NCBI RefSeq assembly: GCF_964355755.1
Contig: NC_092672.1
Coordinates: 11,218,501-11,282,500, forward strand
Source of the DNA: Antedon mediterranea
Lineage: Eukaryota; Echinodermata; Crinoidea; Comatulida; Antedonidae
Reading direction: 5' to 3'
Length of the DNA: 64,000 bases
Shown here in pieces: positions 1 through 12,994 of the stretch (position 1 is the first letter of the stretch; every line of letters starts with the position of its first letter). The notes under the pieces were generated by a model that saw only the letters and a program-made list of their open reading frames with translations, searched no databases and was not told where the DNA came from. Both the position numbers and the translations under genes were made by a program.

Positions 1-1787
1 GATAAACCATGAGGCCTATATAGCACAATACAGATTTTTTTTAAGGTATTGGTGCTGTGTGATGGGTTGGCAACGAAGACCAAGCTAACTTTGGCAAGAA
101 ATATCGAATTTGGCTCTGATGCATAATTTCTGATGAAAGTAGGTCTTGGTATTCTATACACTAACAAAACGCATTCCGTAGCCCAGTTATCGCAATACTT
201 CATAAGCGAAAGATCTTTTGCGTGGTATTTGATTTATTTTATATACAGTATATTCACTTCTATTTTCTTTAAGGATGTATGTATATACAAACTTAAAAGG
301 TAGGCAAATATTTATGGGACATACACTGGTAGCGTCCTCCTTTTTGATGATTGTCATTCCATTAATTACATACACATGTACTGTACATGCTTGTGGGTTG
401 TGGGTTTGAAGGGGCCGGCCGCACACGTTGTATACTCACGAACGAACACGACGGTAATGCATCTTTCGCTCGTGTGACTTGTACGATGGTGGTCAAACAA
501 CCACGAGCCAATGTAAACAAGGAAAGCTAATTCAAGTTCGTTGTAATGATGCGTTCACATTGTCTTTTCGTATTTAAAAAACACTACTTTAATAAACAAA
601 AAACTTTTTTTTTAAATAAGGCCATAATTGGGATGATATACCGTCTGTGGACGTATTTTACCATATAAAATGATCAATACTATTTAAACAATTCATCTAA
701 AGTGAATATATTAGTATTTAAGAGAAACATCAGAAGGTTCTAATAAACATGATTTAAGTATTATTTAGCAAAAATTATGACCCAGCATGCCTATAATTAT
801 TATAGGCCTAATATTCTAACTACTGTATTATACATAAATAAATCAAATAATAGCTATCTTCTTATATTAACTTATGTTGAGTAATGGTGATAACAATTAA
901 TATAGTTTGAACTATATCTTATTTTTAAACAATATATGCACTTGTGTGTAGAGAGGAATAGTTAAAATAAAGAAAATTATGAAAAAAGTGGATAATACAT
1001 ATAAAAGTATAAAAAAGTATATAACTGACCAAACTGTTTCGATCAAACCGTATAAAAGATAGGCCTACAAGAAAGTACAAGAAAATGACTGAAAAAAAAA
1101 TCAAAATAACAAGGGAATATATATTTGGATGAAGTGTAAAATCATTGTATTGATCATTTGAGAATGGAATGAATAAAATAATGGTTAACGCCACAAAAGA
1201 GAAAGAAAAACAATAGAAATATCCCGAGAAGAATTATTTCAACATTTTCACACATTACAATAAATTGCCAGGGCGCCACCAAACAAACCACTTAAGTTCA
1301 ATGACCCCCCAAAGGCACGATAACTCTATAACATTAATAATGATTATGATTTATTAATAATGATGATTTGAATTTTCAACAGACGTGCTGACAATTAAAT
1401 GGACTATTTTTAGAAAATATTACGGGATGAATGGTGTACACTTGTCAATTTATTTCATAAAAAAGTTCATGATTCAATAAATTTATTTTTTTTTCTGAAG
1501 CCAGAAACCAGTCATTCGCCAAGGCAAAGTAGCTTTTCCTGAGGTTCTAAATTTACTTATGATGAATACCCGGCCTCGTACGTACCATTAGGTTTATATC
1601 GTGATCAAGTTATGATACATTAAACATGACATAGTTTCATTATAATATTCATATGCACTTCTCATAATTTATTTTCAAACGACAACGTTGTAGCCTTATT
1701 TATTTTACTTTATTTATTTATTTTATTTCACCTTATGTATAGAGTTTGATCCTAAACAGCGTATGCTGACAATCAAGGGGCCTCTGT

Positions 1788-1856
1788 GTGTATACTAGTA
1801 CACCGGAGTAACCCCCTACTCGTCTCAAAAGATGTACTTAGGTTCTTTAAAGTGTA
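1788..1856 (+). repeat. Dispersed repeat, 'ctagtacaccggrgtaac' family, copy 1
   Basis: This copy reads tactagtacaccggagtaa, then a run of Cs, a CTCGTCTC block and AAAGATGTACT(T)AGGTTCTTT. The same order of blocks occurs at about 8872-8931 and, more diverged, at about 34383-34443. Three copies at unrelated places show a dispersed repeat. I cannot assign it to a class; no terminal repeats or coding capacity are evident. Confidence 0.7.
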
Positions 1857-2514
1857 ATAACGACCCTACGTAGGCCTATAAACAATGAAATAAATGTTAG
1901 TATAATAATAATATTTCAACATTAATAGTATGCCATCATGGTATATTTTACATCTGTAGATGATAGTACAGTACACAGTACCATTACTGTCAGCAATATC
2001 ATTTATTAATATCATATTACTTTACTGGTTATTATCAGTACAGTAATACTGGAATATCAGTACATTCACATTTTTAAGCTTATAAAATAACAAGGCGTCT
2101 AGACGGTAGGTAGACACAAAATACAATGTGCGTTTATGTATTAAAAGGAACCTCATAACATATAGCCTGTTAGTAATTTATAATGTCACCAATGAGTTAC
2201 CTAATAAATGTATTTACTAAAAACATCTCAATAAACAGGATCAAGTATTTGATTCATTTTGGTGTTACTTTTTTCGGTGATTTTTAGTGTTCTTTTTGCC
2301 GGATGAGTTGTATACAGTTGAATCCTTATTAACCCTATGCTAAGTCAAAACTGAAGTTGCCTTAATAGGGGTTTTCGCGTTAAAATGAACAAGAACTGAT
2401 CTAAACTCAAGAAGAATTGAACATTTAGCATCCAACGTTCCACCAATGAAAACTTCCAAACAAGAGAAAGTATCATAACTATTATGATATAAATATTTGT
2501 ATTAGTAACGATAT

Positions 2515-2665
2515 AAATGTTGCTCTTTTTTTCATATCCTCTTAGTAGGGGTGTCCTATGCGTATGGGTTGGCAGTAGTGTTAAAACATATATTTACCCT
2601 CGTTTTGCAGGAAAGTGTCCCCTGAAAAGGTGTTTCCCAAATGATTTTATCATTATTATCAAAGG
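2515..2665 (+). repeat. Dispersed repeat with AGTGTCCCC motif
   Basis: Blocks such as TAGGGGTGTCC and GGAAAGTGTCCCCTGAA recur, in other arrangements, near 11570-11720, 12605-12690 and 18885-18965. The shared words suggest decayed members of one repeat family. Boundaries are approximate and the class is unknown. Confidence 0.45.
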
Positions 2666-2689
2666 AAAGTGTCCTGTTCATTAATTTAA

Positions 2690-3565
2690 TTTAATCATCA
2701 CCTTTTTATCTCCATCATTCTCTTCACCATAATCATTATCATTATTATTTTCTCTACTATCAACATTATCATCTTCATCATCAGCATAATCAGTATCAAC
2801 ATCAACATTATTTTCACCATCTCCATCAACGTCGTTATCTTATCACTTTCATCATCACTATTGATGTCTTCCTCCTTCTCATTATCAACATAAATTATAA
2901 TCATCATCATCTGTCCTCTCTCACCATTTCCATCATCGTCGTTATCTTATCACTTTCATCATCACTATTGATGTCTTCCTCCTTCTCATTATCAACATAA
3001 ATTATTATAATCATCATCATCATCATCATCTCTCACCATTTCCATCATCGTCGTTATCTTATCACTTTCATCATCACTATTGATGTCTTCCTCCTTCTCA
3101 TTATCAAAATAAATTATAATCATCATCATCATCATCTCTCACCATTTCCATCATCGTCATTATCTTATCACTTTCATCATCATTATCTTATCACTTTCAT
3201 CATCACTGTTGATGTCTTCCTTCTTCTCATTATCAACATAAATTATAATCATCATCATCTGTCCTCTCTCACCATTTCCATCATCGTCGTTATCTTATCA
3301 CTTTCATCATCACTGTTGATATCTTCCTTCTTCTCATTATCAACATAAATTATAATCATCATCATCTGTCCTCTCTCACCATTTCCATCATCGTCGTTAT
3401 CTTATCACTTTCATCATCACTGTTGATGTCTTTCTTCTTCTCATTATCAACATAAATTATAATCATCATCATCTGTCCTCTCTCACCATTTCCATCATCG
3501 TCGTTATCTTATCACTTTCATCATCACTGTTGATGTCTTCCTTCTTCTCATTACCAACATCCACT
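2690..3565. repeat. Satellite array, unit about 105-130 bp, rich in TCATCA/ATTATC
   Basis: The word CGTCGTTATCTTATCACTTT (or close) recurs near 2830, 2938, 3050, 3285, 3395 and 3500. It is followed each time by TCATCATCACT(A/G)TTGATGTCTT, a CTTCTTCTCATTATC block and a variable ATCATC microsatellite. The unit is roughly 110 bp and is repeated about seven times, with unit-length change coming from the ATCATC tract. The - strand open frame of 70 codons at 2698-2910 is just low-complexity translation of this array. Confidence 0.9.
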
Positions 3566-4683
3566 TCCTCCCACTTTTGTTATCGTTGTTAGTATTACCA
3601 CCACGTTCGTTATTACATAAATGATGTCCTTTGAATGTGTGTCACGTGAAAAGATTCAACACATTTTAACGTCATTAACCATTGCACTTTATCAACCAAT
3701 CACACGCCTTCATTCGACAAGTTCAAGGCGACGAGAATGATAGTATCTTGGGTCTGAAGTCATTATCATTCTACCCGGCTACAAAAAAGACAAAAACTTA
3801 CTGTTTATCGTGGGGATAAACACGTTAAATCTAGGCCAGGGTTACGATGACAGGTAAAATAAATATATGACTGAAAATCACGCCCTAGGATGCGCAACCA
3901 AATAAATAACTAGAACCAAAAAAATCAAATAAAACAAGCTATAATTATGTTGGTCGGAATTTTTTGAGCTGTTGCCAATGTATACGGCGACGTATAAATA
4001 GTTTAATCGCAATGTAAATGTACTTTACCATACGTTACCTGTATGTAAGATTTTACACGGACTGAAAGATTTATACGTAGGGTCACTCAATGTCGATTCT
4101 CGTAAAGTTACCACGGTGGTCTATTGTGGTCAGTTGAGTGTTGAAACTGCAGTGAAAGTCAATATCAAGGTCAAAGTAGAAGATAATAATTCACCACTAT
4201 GTTATCCGTTTGTGCTCATGGTCCTTGACCCTCATTATTATTACGTACGTTAACTATAGACAATGTTCTATTGGTGTTAATTAATAGTTATAAAATAAAT
4301 TACTACATGTTTCTGACATACATTCATCTAATAATAAGTATATTACATGGAAAAGAGAACCAACAAGAGAGAACACAAATCATAACACTTGGTACTCAAA
4401 ATATGCAGTTATATAAGATCAAAACAGTAAACACAGCCAGCAATGGGCTACAGCACAGCACAGCACTGCACAACATAAAAGGCGTTAGCTGTTTAATACA
4501 AATCGTTCAACCTTATTAAAATGTGGTTCTTTTTGTTTTATAGCTTTCCATTAGTTTCATTTTAAATAGTAACAAAGTAAATAAAGTAAAATAAACAAAG
4601 TAAAACGTAGAAAATCATATAGATTACACATAGGAACCCTTCGCCCCATCAAGAAGATCACATCACATCACACAGACACCAAT
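3566..4683. other. Intergenic DNA, no gene seen
   Basis: Unique-looking AT-rich sequence. An 82-codon frame at 4271-4519 has no recognisable motif and no splice context and is treated as chance. Confidence 0.5.
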
Positions 4684-5312
4684 AGCCAACCGTGCAAATA
4701 GAAATGCTTTAGTATACATGGAAATGCTTTGGTATAAATGGAAATGCTTTGTTGGAAATACTTTGGTGGAAATGCTTTGATATAAATGGAAATGCTTTGG
4801 TGGAAATGCCTTGGTATAAATGGAAATTCTTTTGGTGGAAATGCTTTGGTATAAATTGAAATGCTTTGGGGGAAATGCCTTGGTATAAATGGAAATGCTT
4901 TGGTGGAAATGCTTTGGTGGAAATGCCTTGGTATAAATGGAAAAGCTTTGGTGGAATGCTTTGTTTGAAATGCCTTGGTATAAATGGAAATGCTTTGGTG
5001 GAAATGCTTTAGTATAAATGGACATTCTTTGGTGGAAATACTTTGGTGGAAATGCTTTAGTATAAATGGACATTCTTTGGTATAGGCCTACATCGAAACG
5101 CTTTGGTGCAAACGAACATGTTCTAGTATACATGCAAATGCTTTGGTGCAAATGGAAATGCTTTGGTATATATGACAAATTATTTTGTGCAAATGGAATG
5201 CTTTTGGTTTAAACTAAAATGCTTTGGTGTAATTAAAAATGTTTTGGTGTAAATGGAAATGCTTTGACGTAAATGGCAATGCTTTGGTGTATACAGTATG
5301 GTATTCTTTGGT
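4684..5312. repeat. Minisatellite built from GAAATGCTTTGGT
   Basis: About 30 tandem variants of GAAATGCTTTGGT alternate with TATAAATG or GGAAAT spacers, giving units of about 12, 20 and 33 bp. Because the common compound unit is a multiple of three, a 171-codon frame stays open on the - strand (4663-5178). Its translation is a monotonous repeat of the pattern FHLYQSISTKAFPPKH and is not evidence for a protein gene. Confidence 0.92.
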
Positions 5313-5699
5313 TGTAGGCATTATACATGATAAATAAAAAATAATAATGAAATCAACAATTTACAACAACAATTTCTGTTTCTGTCTTAATACTTGATGT
5401 TTGATCTTGAAAACAATCATTTACTCTTTACAGCACTGCTGTATATTTGTATTTTCTACCATCAAACCGTTGTTACAGTTTTGTGCATTTAACACACATT
5501 ATATAATGAATTGACACACATAGAAATTACTAAAATTACAACAAATAAATCATGATAATAAACTTAAAAGTTCAAAGTAACAACAGATGTCACGACCTAA
5601 TGTTAATGACCTAATCTGGGTCAAACATTACGACGTCATCAGATTTACAACTGTGTCCCAGTTCAAAAAAAAGAACCATAGAGCATGCGTTCTTGAATA

Positions 5700-5841
5700 A
5701 AGTTCTGTCTACACTACCAAACTTTATGCGACAAAAAATCTGATGTTCCCATACAATGGACATGATGACGTCATATCACTACCATATTTGGGTACATGAC
5801 ACTTTTTTTGTCAAACTAGTTTGATGGTGTAGACAGAGCTT
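5700..5841. mobile_element. MITE-like inverted-repeat element, 142 bp
   Basis: The left end AAGTTCTGTCTACACTACCA matches the reverse complement of the right end (AAGCTCTGTCTACACCATCA), giving inverted repeats of about 24 bp with three mismatches. No coding capacity is present. Related sequence occurs at 30477-30515 and 30652-30745, so the element is dispersed. No clear target duplication is seen, so the superfamily cannot be named. Confidence 0.75.
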
Positions 5842-8800
5842 GACCCTACGGGTCTGAGAACCGGACATAGAGGCTCCTTGAGGAATACATATAGTCATTA
5901 GTAATAGTGTATTTTTAGTTCAATGAAAGATAAATGTTAGGCTTAATGGACGAGAATCCATCTTAAAGAGGGAGCCTTAACTAAAAATAATCTAAACCCC
6001 AAGCTTCCACTGTACTTTATTCAATTCAACTAAATTCATCGATCGACAAAGGCCAATATTAACTCATTTTGTAAACAAGGTAAGAACATTTTATTGACTT
6101 TTATAGAGTGTTTATAATTATTACAAAATCACTTATTTATCTTTTTTTTTGTCGGTAGGCCTAATTGTCTCCTATACTTTGTTTAATTCCAACCATGTAA
6201 CGATAAAGAATTTTCATTAATTTTATTCTTAGAAAATCTATACTTTTTTGTATAATGCACTTGGGGCACAGAGTACAGTTATTTTTTGGAAAAGTATAAA
6301 CTAAACAGAAAATAAAACCTTTTACACTTCAGTTTTCCAAAAACCAACACCATGTGCGATAAACCGTCACAGTTAATGCACCACAGTGCTGCTTTTTAAA
6401 GCTATTAATATCTCAATTTAATTTTCAAAGAATATTGATCATGTATCTTTCTACTGAAATTAAGACAATAGGTTTACAATTTAGAGATGCACACTCAGCA
6501 AATCAATATGTTAGTTTGCTTGTGATTTGCTTGTTCTCGTGTCTTGTATATTGCAATTGTTTTTGACAAAATAAATGAATGAATGAATCTGAAAAATGCC
6601 GATTAATATAAGGTGCAAAAAAAAAACTGTTTTCACGTCCCATGCCTAATTTAATTTTCTAATGGTCATTTACTGTTATAAAAGTTATATTCATTTAAAT
6701 GGTCTAATATATATATTTGTTATATATAATTGTATGATTGCGGTCGTCTACACATGCCACTGGATATCACTCACTTTTCGGCAGTGTATATTCTTCAGTA
6801 TCACAGGACGGTAATACAGCATCGCATGTACTATCATATCATAACTATTAACCTAACCTTACATGATACAGGCATCATATGATACACACGCTCGATATGC
6901 CATATTACCGAATATTGCTGATTGCATATTCTAAAAAATAACGAGTCCTATATAATTATTTATTACGAGATAATCTAAACAATATACGTTTGTTGCTTAT
7001 ATAACACATTTTAATGTTTGCATTAAACTGTATTTAATTTTGTACAAATGTATGTTTTGTTAATTGGCTTTTTAACTAATGTTAAAATAACAGAATTAAA
7101 ATTCTAGTTTTATTTATAATACGGTAAGAAGAAGTGCAACAATGCATCTTTAGCACAAAATGGGTTTTTATTGGAAATCATGTCTTCATCGACCCGTCTC
7201 ATGAAAAGGTCGTTGTTGATAAAAGTTAATAACAAACATAATGCAGTTCTATTTAACTCCAAGTGTTTTCGTTCCAGGACATGAAAATGATACCATTAAG
7301 GCTCAATGTGACGTCATTTTTGCCGAGCGTGTGAATTTTACTTTAGCGTGAATTTTTAGTGCAGCAATACTGTGCCACTTTTTGAATAAATTCAAATTGT
7401 GTAATTTTTTTAATTTTTGATATATTAGGCCTATTTGTTTTTGTTTCTATTGATTTGAATTTAGAGGGAAAGATGGCCTAATAAAGCCTACTCCATTATA
7501 GTCATTAAACATTATCATGGCATTTAAGTGATTTTAGCAGCTTTAAACCAATGACGAATACCCTTATTTCAAACAATTTTATATACTATTGTAAATCATT
7601 TCAAATGTTTAAATTTCACACTGTGAATTAGCTGTTCATTTCACTATATCAGGCTTAGATGTACTGTATTGAACAATGCAATTCCATAACACGATTACTT
7701 ATTTACATTAGAAAGTCTATAGGCATAATGATACTTCATTTTACTCAATGCACAGCCATCAGAGACAACGAACTCCTCCACTAACAATCTACGATAAAAC
7801 AAATCAATGACAAACACATTCAATAATAATTATATCATTTTAATTCTCACATTTTTGTCATAATTTCGAAGCACAAGTCTATCTAAATATACTTTTATGA
7901 TCTATTTTTAATTTGAAATGCAGTACTATAATATGGTAATTAATAATATATGGGTCTTTTGTGACGTAGATGTGTGCTTTGTGTATATCAATATATTTAC
8001 CTAAATGTATTTATAATTGCGTATCTTAAAATGCATGACGTCACAAAACATCATTAACTGTACGGATGGGTAAATATTAACGGATGCTACGTTTTTAAGA
8101 TCGATAAAGTGATTCTGTGCAATGGTAGGTGAACAAGCCAGGATTAGCCCGTATTTACATCGGTTTGTGAGAAACATCCTCTTCCATTCATTCAAAACGG
8201 AAACAAACGCGTTGAAGCGCGAGTTACCTGACAGGCAGTTATGTAAACGCACACTGATGCCACACTTCAGTCAATACTATTTTGTTGTTATTACGCCATC
8301 GATTTCAATGCCAAGTTTGGTTACGTTTCATATTGATTGTCACACAAATACTAACTGATCTGTTTGTGATCATTTAAAAAAATCAGATTTTAGCACTATG
8401 GTTTTGTTTCATATAAAATAGCAAAGTATCTTTTTATTTATTTTTAATTAGTCGTTATTGCTAAATTAAACGTAGCCCCCAACCCGCCGGACTTTTATGT
8501 GTGTAGCCGATTCTCGGTACTGTACAATTTGACCTGTATCGTAGGAAAATTATGTAATACAGAGTCACGTGTATCATTATGTAACGCCTGTACGCCTAAT
8601 CATACAGAAACCACACATGTGATACATTTCACGTGTCACTGTATTATATAATTTTCTATGATACTGGAGGTGGGACCACGTACAGATAATCTGGTGCATT
8701 ATTGTATATGTTCAAACGTATATCTTCGGGGACCACCTTGTGAATTAAAATGCCACACTATTAAAGATACAGAAGAAGTTAAAGGCGCTATCTTTTTTTA

Positions 8801-8870
8801 TTAAGTTGCTGCCTTCAACGAGCTGAAGATTTTGTAACGAGGAGGCCTACCTACCTATAAAGTGGCTGTG
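5842..8870. other. Intergenic DNA, no gene seen
   Basis: AT-rich sequence with no recognisable gene. A pair of overlapping frames on opposite strands at 8001-8358 (83 and 78 codons) shows no family motif, and neither has a splice context. Confidence 0.5.
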
Positions 8871-8871
8871 T

Positions 8872-8931
8872 GTACTAGTACACCGAGGTAACCCCCTCTT
8901 GTCTCGAAAGATGTACTAGGTTTTATGTACA
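8872..8931 (+). repeat. Dispersed repeat, 'ctagtacaccgrrgtaac' family, copy 2
   Basis: It shares ACTAGTACACCG, GTAACCCCCT, TTGTCTCGAAAGATGTACT and AGGTT in the same order as the copy near 1788. A tRNA-like or SINE-like stretch follows directly, so the two may be parts of one larger element. Confidence 0.7.
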
Positions 8932-8968
8932 CTGGACCTCGGTTAGTGATTCATGGTAACCAGAACCA

Positions 8969-9120
8969 TGGAGCGAGTGAGTCTCGAATCCTTGGCGATA
9001 TTATGGCTGTATATTACCGTTTTACTGTCTTAATCACTCACTCGCTCTATCCAATTGTTTAATTACATGTGCGGCATAATTGAGTAGAAGTATCCGGGTT
9101 CGAATCTCGGTTTATCCAGT
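8969..9120. repeat. Possible tRNA-related SINE fragment
   Basis: Two stretches look tRNA-related. On the + strand, CCGGGTTCGAATCTCGG near 9095 resembles an RNA polymerase III B box with its stem. On the - strand, GGATTCGAGACTC with 12-bp complementary arms (8971-8982 and 9036-9047) resembles a T arm plus acceptor stem. Neither folds into a clean cloverleaf by eye, so a decayed tRNA-derived SINE is more likely than a functional tRNA gene. Confidence 0.3.
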
Positions 9121-9748
9121 ATATTACTGCAAGGCGGTATTTTTTTAAAAGATTGTAATGTTTATTTTATTCCGATTACAAATGTAATATCATTGTTTGC
9201 ATACAGCAGAATACTATACTGCATAAGTATAATGATCATTTCCTAAAAAGTAGGAACTGCGGATTACCGTGCCTAGCTTCCATCGGTCTATTCAACGTAT
9301 TATATGATTATGTTAGGCCTATACTCAGATCTTCTTCCCTCGCTGTGTGATTAAGTGACGCGACGCGACCATGATGGTTTTAGCTTGCGGTGTGACGCGA
9401 CAATCACCTACGGTTATCATCACGTCTGTATAGCCGATGCGTCATCCACACTGGCAGTGTGTCACGCGTCGAAATGGAACGCAGTCTGGTGTCGGTAAGA
9501 CCTCGACACTACGAAGTCTGTCAAAATCGATTTTCTAGTTTGACTTGTATTTCTTGTACTAGAGAACGAGATATTTACACTCGCAATATCCGATTTATTG
9601 AATGCCTTAACAATGCAATCCTGGCGTCCAATAAACACATGGAGCATGAACTGGGGATATTGTAAAGAGTCTGCCAGATTTTTTCGCTATGACACCACGT
9701 AGGCCTACACGGTACTACAATAGGCCCTAAACTTGTATCAGTATGTAT

Positions 9749-10084
9749 CAAGCTTGGTTCCAACTTTGACGCCACGCAAGAGCGTAAGGGCGAGCCGCAA
9801 GAGTTTTACTAAAGCTTGGTTCCCACTAGAACGTAACGCAAGGACGTAAACGCAACACAAGCGTTTTAACCAATGACAAGCGAAGTTATAGACAGTTAGC
9901 AATCACAAGCGAATAAGCCATTGCTTGTGATTGGTCAATTCACTTTGCGTTGCGTTACGTCCTTGCGTTGCGTCGCTAGTGGGAACCACGCTTAAGATGG
10001 ATCGGAACTGTCTTTTATGATTGCTTTTGTTGCGTTGCGCCACATTGACGTTTGGACGTTGCGTTCAAGTGCGAACCAAGCCTT
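9749..10084. mobile_element. Outer copy of GGTTCC-ended fold-back element, split by another copy
   Basis: The left arm begins AAGCTTGGTTCCAACTT and continues with GACGCCACGCAAG. The right arm ends GTGCGAACCAAGCCTT after GTTGCGTTGCGCC. The arms are imperfect inverted repeats rich in CGCAACGCAA words. A complete copy of the same family lies inside at 9812-9993, so this is a nested insertion. Other copies or halves are at 29430-29554, 35155-35311, 37362-37425 and 60995-61147. Confidence 0.75.
9812..9993. mobile_element. Inner complete GTTCCCACTAG fold-back element, 182 bp
   Basis: It starts AAGCTTGGTTCCCACTAG and ends CTAGTGGGAACCACGCTT, a near-perfect terminal inverted repeat. Internal words CAAGCGAA and CGCAACGCAA also recur inverted, making much of the element self-complementary. 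There is no open frame. It resembles a non-autonomous DNA transposon; no clear target duplication is visible. Confidence 0.8.
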
Positions 10085-11569
10085 AGGCCTATAATAATTC
10101 TCATTTAAACTCGCGAAACAACTGTGTCTGTTTGTGGTATCGATACGGACGCGGTGCGCCGCAAGTTAAACTTTCGGCGTATACATGGTACCCACCTATA
10201 CACCTGACAAATCAAATAGGATTTCCCATGATGATATGATGTCTGTGTGATGTCAAGGGCCTGTGATTGGATGCGTTCACGTGGGTAATTCCATTAAGTC
10301 ACCAATCATTGTTCTATGAAATAGAAATAGAATGTATTTATAGAATAGGATGCGACATTTTTAGATCGTAATAGACACGTTTAAATACTAAGTATTAAAT
10401 ATATTTCCGTCAGTGGTTAGTGCTTCTTCCTTTATTTCATTTAAATAGATTCAATGTATCAAATATAGTTGAATGCCATTTCGGTACTTTTATTTCCAAG
10501 AATATCACTCTCACAAAATTAAGGCTATACCTGTAGTGTATTTTTATTAATAAACTTATAAATGCACGAGTCGTTCCTCTGTTTAACAAAGAACTATAAA
10601 ATGTGGGTAATGTCACCACTATATGGAATCACCAGACGAAATAGGCAAAATGAGAAATGAAATAGACATGTGATGTGACAACATGGAGCCTTAATGCTCA
10701 TCAGATCGAAACCAATATTACTTGTACAATACAACTTGTTTGATGTCATCATTTAAATGTAAAAGTTATTCTTTAAACAATTACATAAAATAGTGAAATC
10801 CACTCCTTGAGTGAATGACGTGGCTATTTTGAAGAGTTTTTAACCAATCACAAAAGAATGAGAGTTCATCTAGAAAATTATATTCATTTTACTCTTCCAT
10901 TTTGTTTACAGAAAACATCGTCTTAATTGACGGTATGTGTTTTGTAAACGTGAATAACTATTACTTAGGCCTCATTTCGAAGGTGAAACTTATGGATGTA
11001 TAAATCGTCTTAGATTATGAGTTAATTTGCAGGATGGATGTGGGTTCACGACGATATAATGACGAGTTTTGGGGTTTAAGGTACATGAGAAAATATCGTG
11101 TAGTATCTTTTAAATGAATAATTGAATTCAATTTACATTTAACATCTAACATCAAAGACAAATTTCCACACCGATAAGGCCAAATTCATCGACAACTAAC
11201 AAAGTTTATTATTATTAATTTGTCGTTGTCTTGCTTTACATGTTTGTTTGTCTTGTTTTGTTTCTGTTTGTTTAAACTCCAATATGATTACAATTTCTTA
11301 ACTGGCTACCCGTCACAAGTTTTTTTGGAGGGAAACCTCCAAATGTTATTACTTTCTGGGTGTTGCCTTTTAATTATTTATATTTAAATTGTTATTTTGT
11401 TTACTTTGAAATGATAAGAAATAAATGTTATTATGAAGATGAAGATGAAGTCTCTATAATAGCCTATAGAATACAAAGCAAGATTGAAAACGAAACTAAA
11501 CGAATATTTTTATTTTATACTGTAAAGCACATTTTGATGCTGTAGTCCGCTAACAATATAGAAGATTAA

Positions 11570-11720
11570 GGTAAACCCCTCTTTTGGGACACCCCTACAG
11601 AGGGGACATTTTCCGCGAAGCGAACGATTGGAAATGTTAAACATTATACCATGATACGGCAAACTCTCTTCAGGAGACCATATTAAGGGGTATCGCAGGT
11701 GTTAAAGAGGTGGAGGGGGT
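11570..11720 (+). repeat. GTGTCCCC/ACACCCCT-family repeat fragment
   Basis: It contains AAACCCCTCTTTTGGGACAC followed by CCCTACAGAGGGGACA and GCGAAGCGAACG. Matching words occur near 12605-12690, 2515-2665 and 18885-18965, partly in other order or orientation. Boundaries are approximate. Confidence 0.45.
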
Positions 11721-12604
11721 TAATTTTCTAATAGGGCATCAATCAGCAGAGTGCAATCACACACATTTTGAAAATCAACTGGATGCTAACTTATTATAGG
11801 CCTTGATTGATGTAATTAACATTTTGAAAGTAGGACTTACCGTTGTTTATAATCGAAAAGAAAACTTTATATTACTTTTTACACGTGTTCTGACGTCATC
11901 AAGTGTATCTCAGTACCTTAGTCATCCATTACGTAATAAGGTCATTTGGATTCTTGTTTTTTTACAAACTTCTCGGGTCTGCTAGAACTGGGTCAGTACT
12001 TCCGCTGTGTGTGCTTCGCTCCCTGTATCTGAACAAGGGATTATCCCGGGTCAGGCAACTCTCTTATTCGCATACTCCCCAGGGACACTACCTGGGTTGA
12101 GTATTACAAATAGGCAACTGGTTGTCAAAATGCGCGACGGAGTACCAACGTCTCCTAAATCCACTCACTTAACTCACCATTAAACATGATTTCTTGTCGG
12201 TCATTATAGTTCCTGATGTAAAAACTCGTATAATTAGTTAGTTCCTTTACTTATTTTCTATAACTTTCAATTAAGTCATAGCCTACATGTATTAGATAAC
12301 GAAATAACTATCCGACAATTAACACTAGACTCAGTCTAAAGTTAGTAATGTCATTATAGACAAAAAACGTAATAATAACGGCTAATGTTTTAATTTTCTT
12401 TAGCTTAACATTTGCATGTTTTTTCTTCAAATTATAGATCTTTCATTTCGAACCAATTAGTACGGTATGTTGTTTATGGTTATTAGGTCTAATGATTATG
12501 AATATGATTAGCGGTCTATAGCCTTTAATTACTATAAATGACATAGGTGTACTTACCGAAAGTGTATGCATGATTGACTCAACAAAGTGTCTCCGTACTG
12601 TAAT

Positions 12605-12690
12605 AATGCATGGCCCCTGAAAATTCCTCTAGTCCGTTCGCTTCACAGAAAAGTGTCCCCTTAATGGAGGTAACTACTACCACACCCTAT
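12605..12690 (+). repeat. GTGTCCCC-family repeat fragment
   Basis: It contains GTTCGCTTCACAGAAAAGTG followed by TCCCCTTAATGGAGG. Like the fragments near 2515, 11570 and 18885 it is probably a decayed dispersed repeat; class unknown. Confidence 0.45.
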
Positions 12691-12994
12691 GAAATGAAAA
12701 AATTAAGATGAATACATCATTTTGTAGTTTTAATAATTTAGTACTTTTAATAAATTTATTCACTATTTCAAAAAAAAAATATCAATAATGATTTCGCTTA
12801 TATACTATTTATATATTTTTGTAGTCTTTAAGAGAGATTCTTTAAATACCGTAGCCTATTCAACAAACAAATGTTAAATTATCTTTATGATAATTTAGAC
12901 CCGAATTGATTATTTTTTTATCAATAGTTAAAATTGTAAAATCAAGTTGATAACTACCAATGTGTGCCGTTGTCATAACAATAATAATATTTTG

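Larger units (their letters stand above)
1..2690. other. Intergenic DNA, no gene seen
   Basis: AT-rich non-coding DNA. Open frames here are short and of low-complexity or hydrophobic chance composition, with no recognisable domain and no convincing exon bounded by splice sites. It contains a dispersed-repeat copy near 1788-1856 and a repeat with GTGTCCCC-type motifs near 2515-2665, both listed separately. Confidence 0.6.
10085..12990. other. Intergenic DNA, no gene seen
   Basis: No exon or family motif recognised. The stretch 11985-12170 is more GC-rich than its surroundings and may be an old repeat, but I cannot place it. Two GTGTCCCC-family repeat fragments lie here (listed separately). 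Confidence 0.5.

Noticed and set aside
2698-2910. A 70-codon acidic and Met/Ile-rich frame on the - strand
   Set aside because: It is low-complexity translation of the ATCATC satellite.
4663-5178. A 171-codon open frame on the - strand
   Set aside because: It is the translation of a minisatellite whose compound unit is a multiple of three; the protein would be a monotonous repeat and the frame ends with the array.
9060-9125. Functional tRNA gene suggested by the GGTTCGAAT box
   Set aside because: No proper acceptor stem, D arm or anticodon arm could be paired at the right distances; a decayed tRNA-like repeat is more likely.
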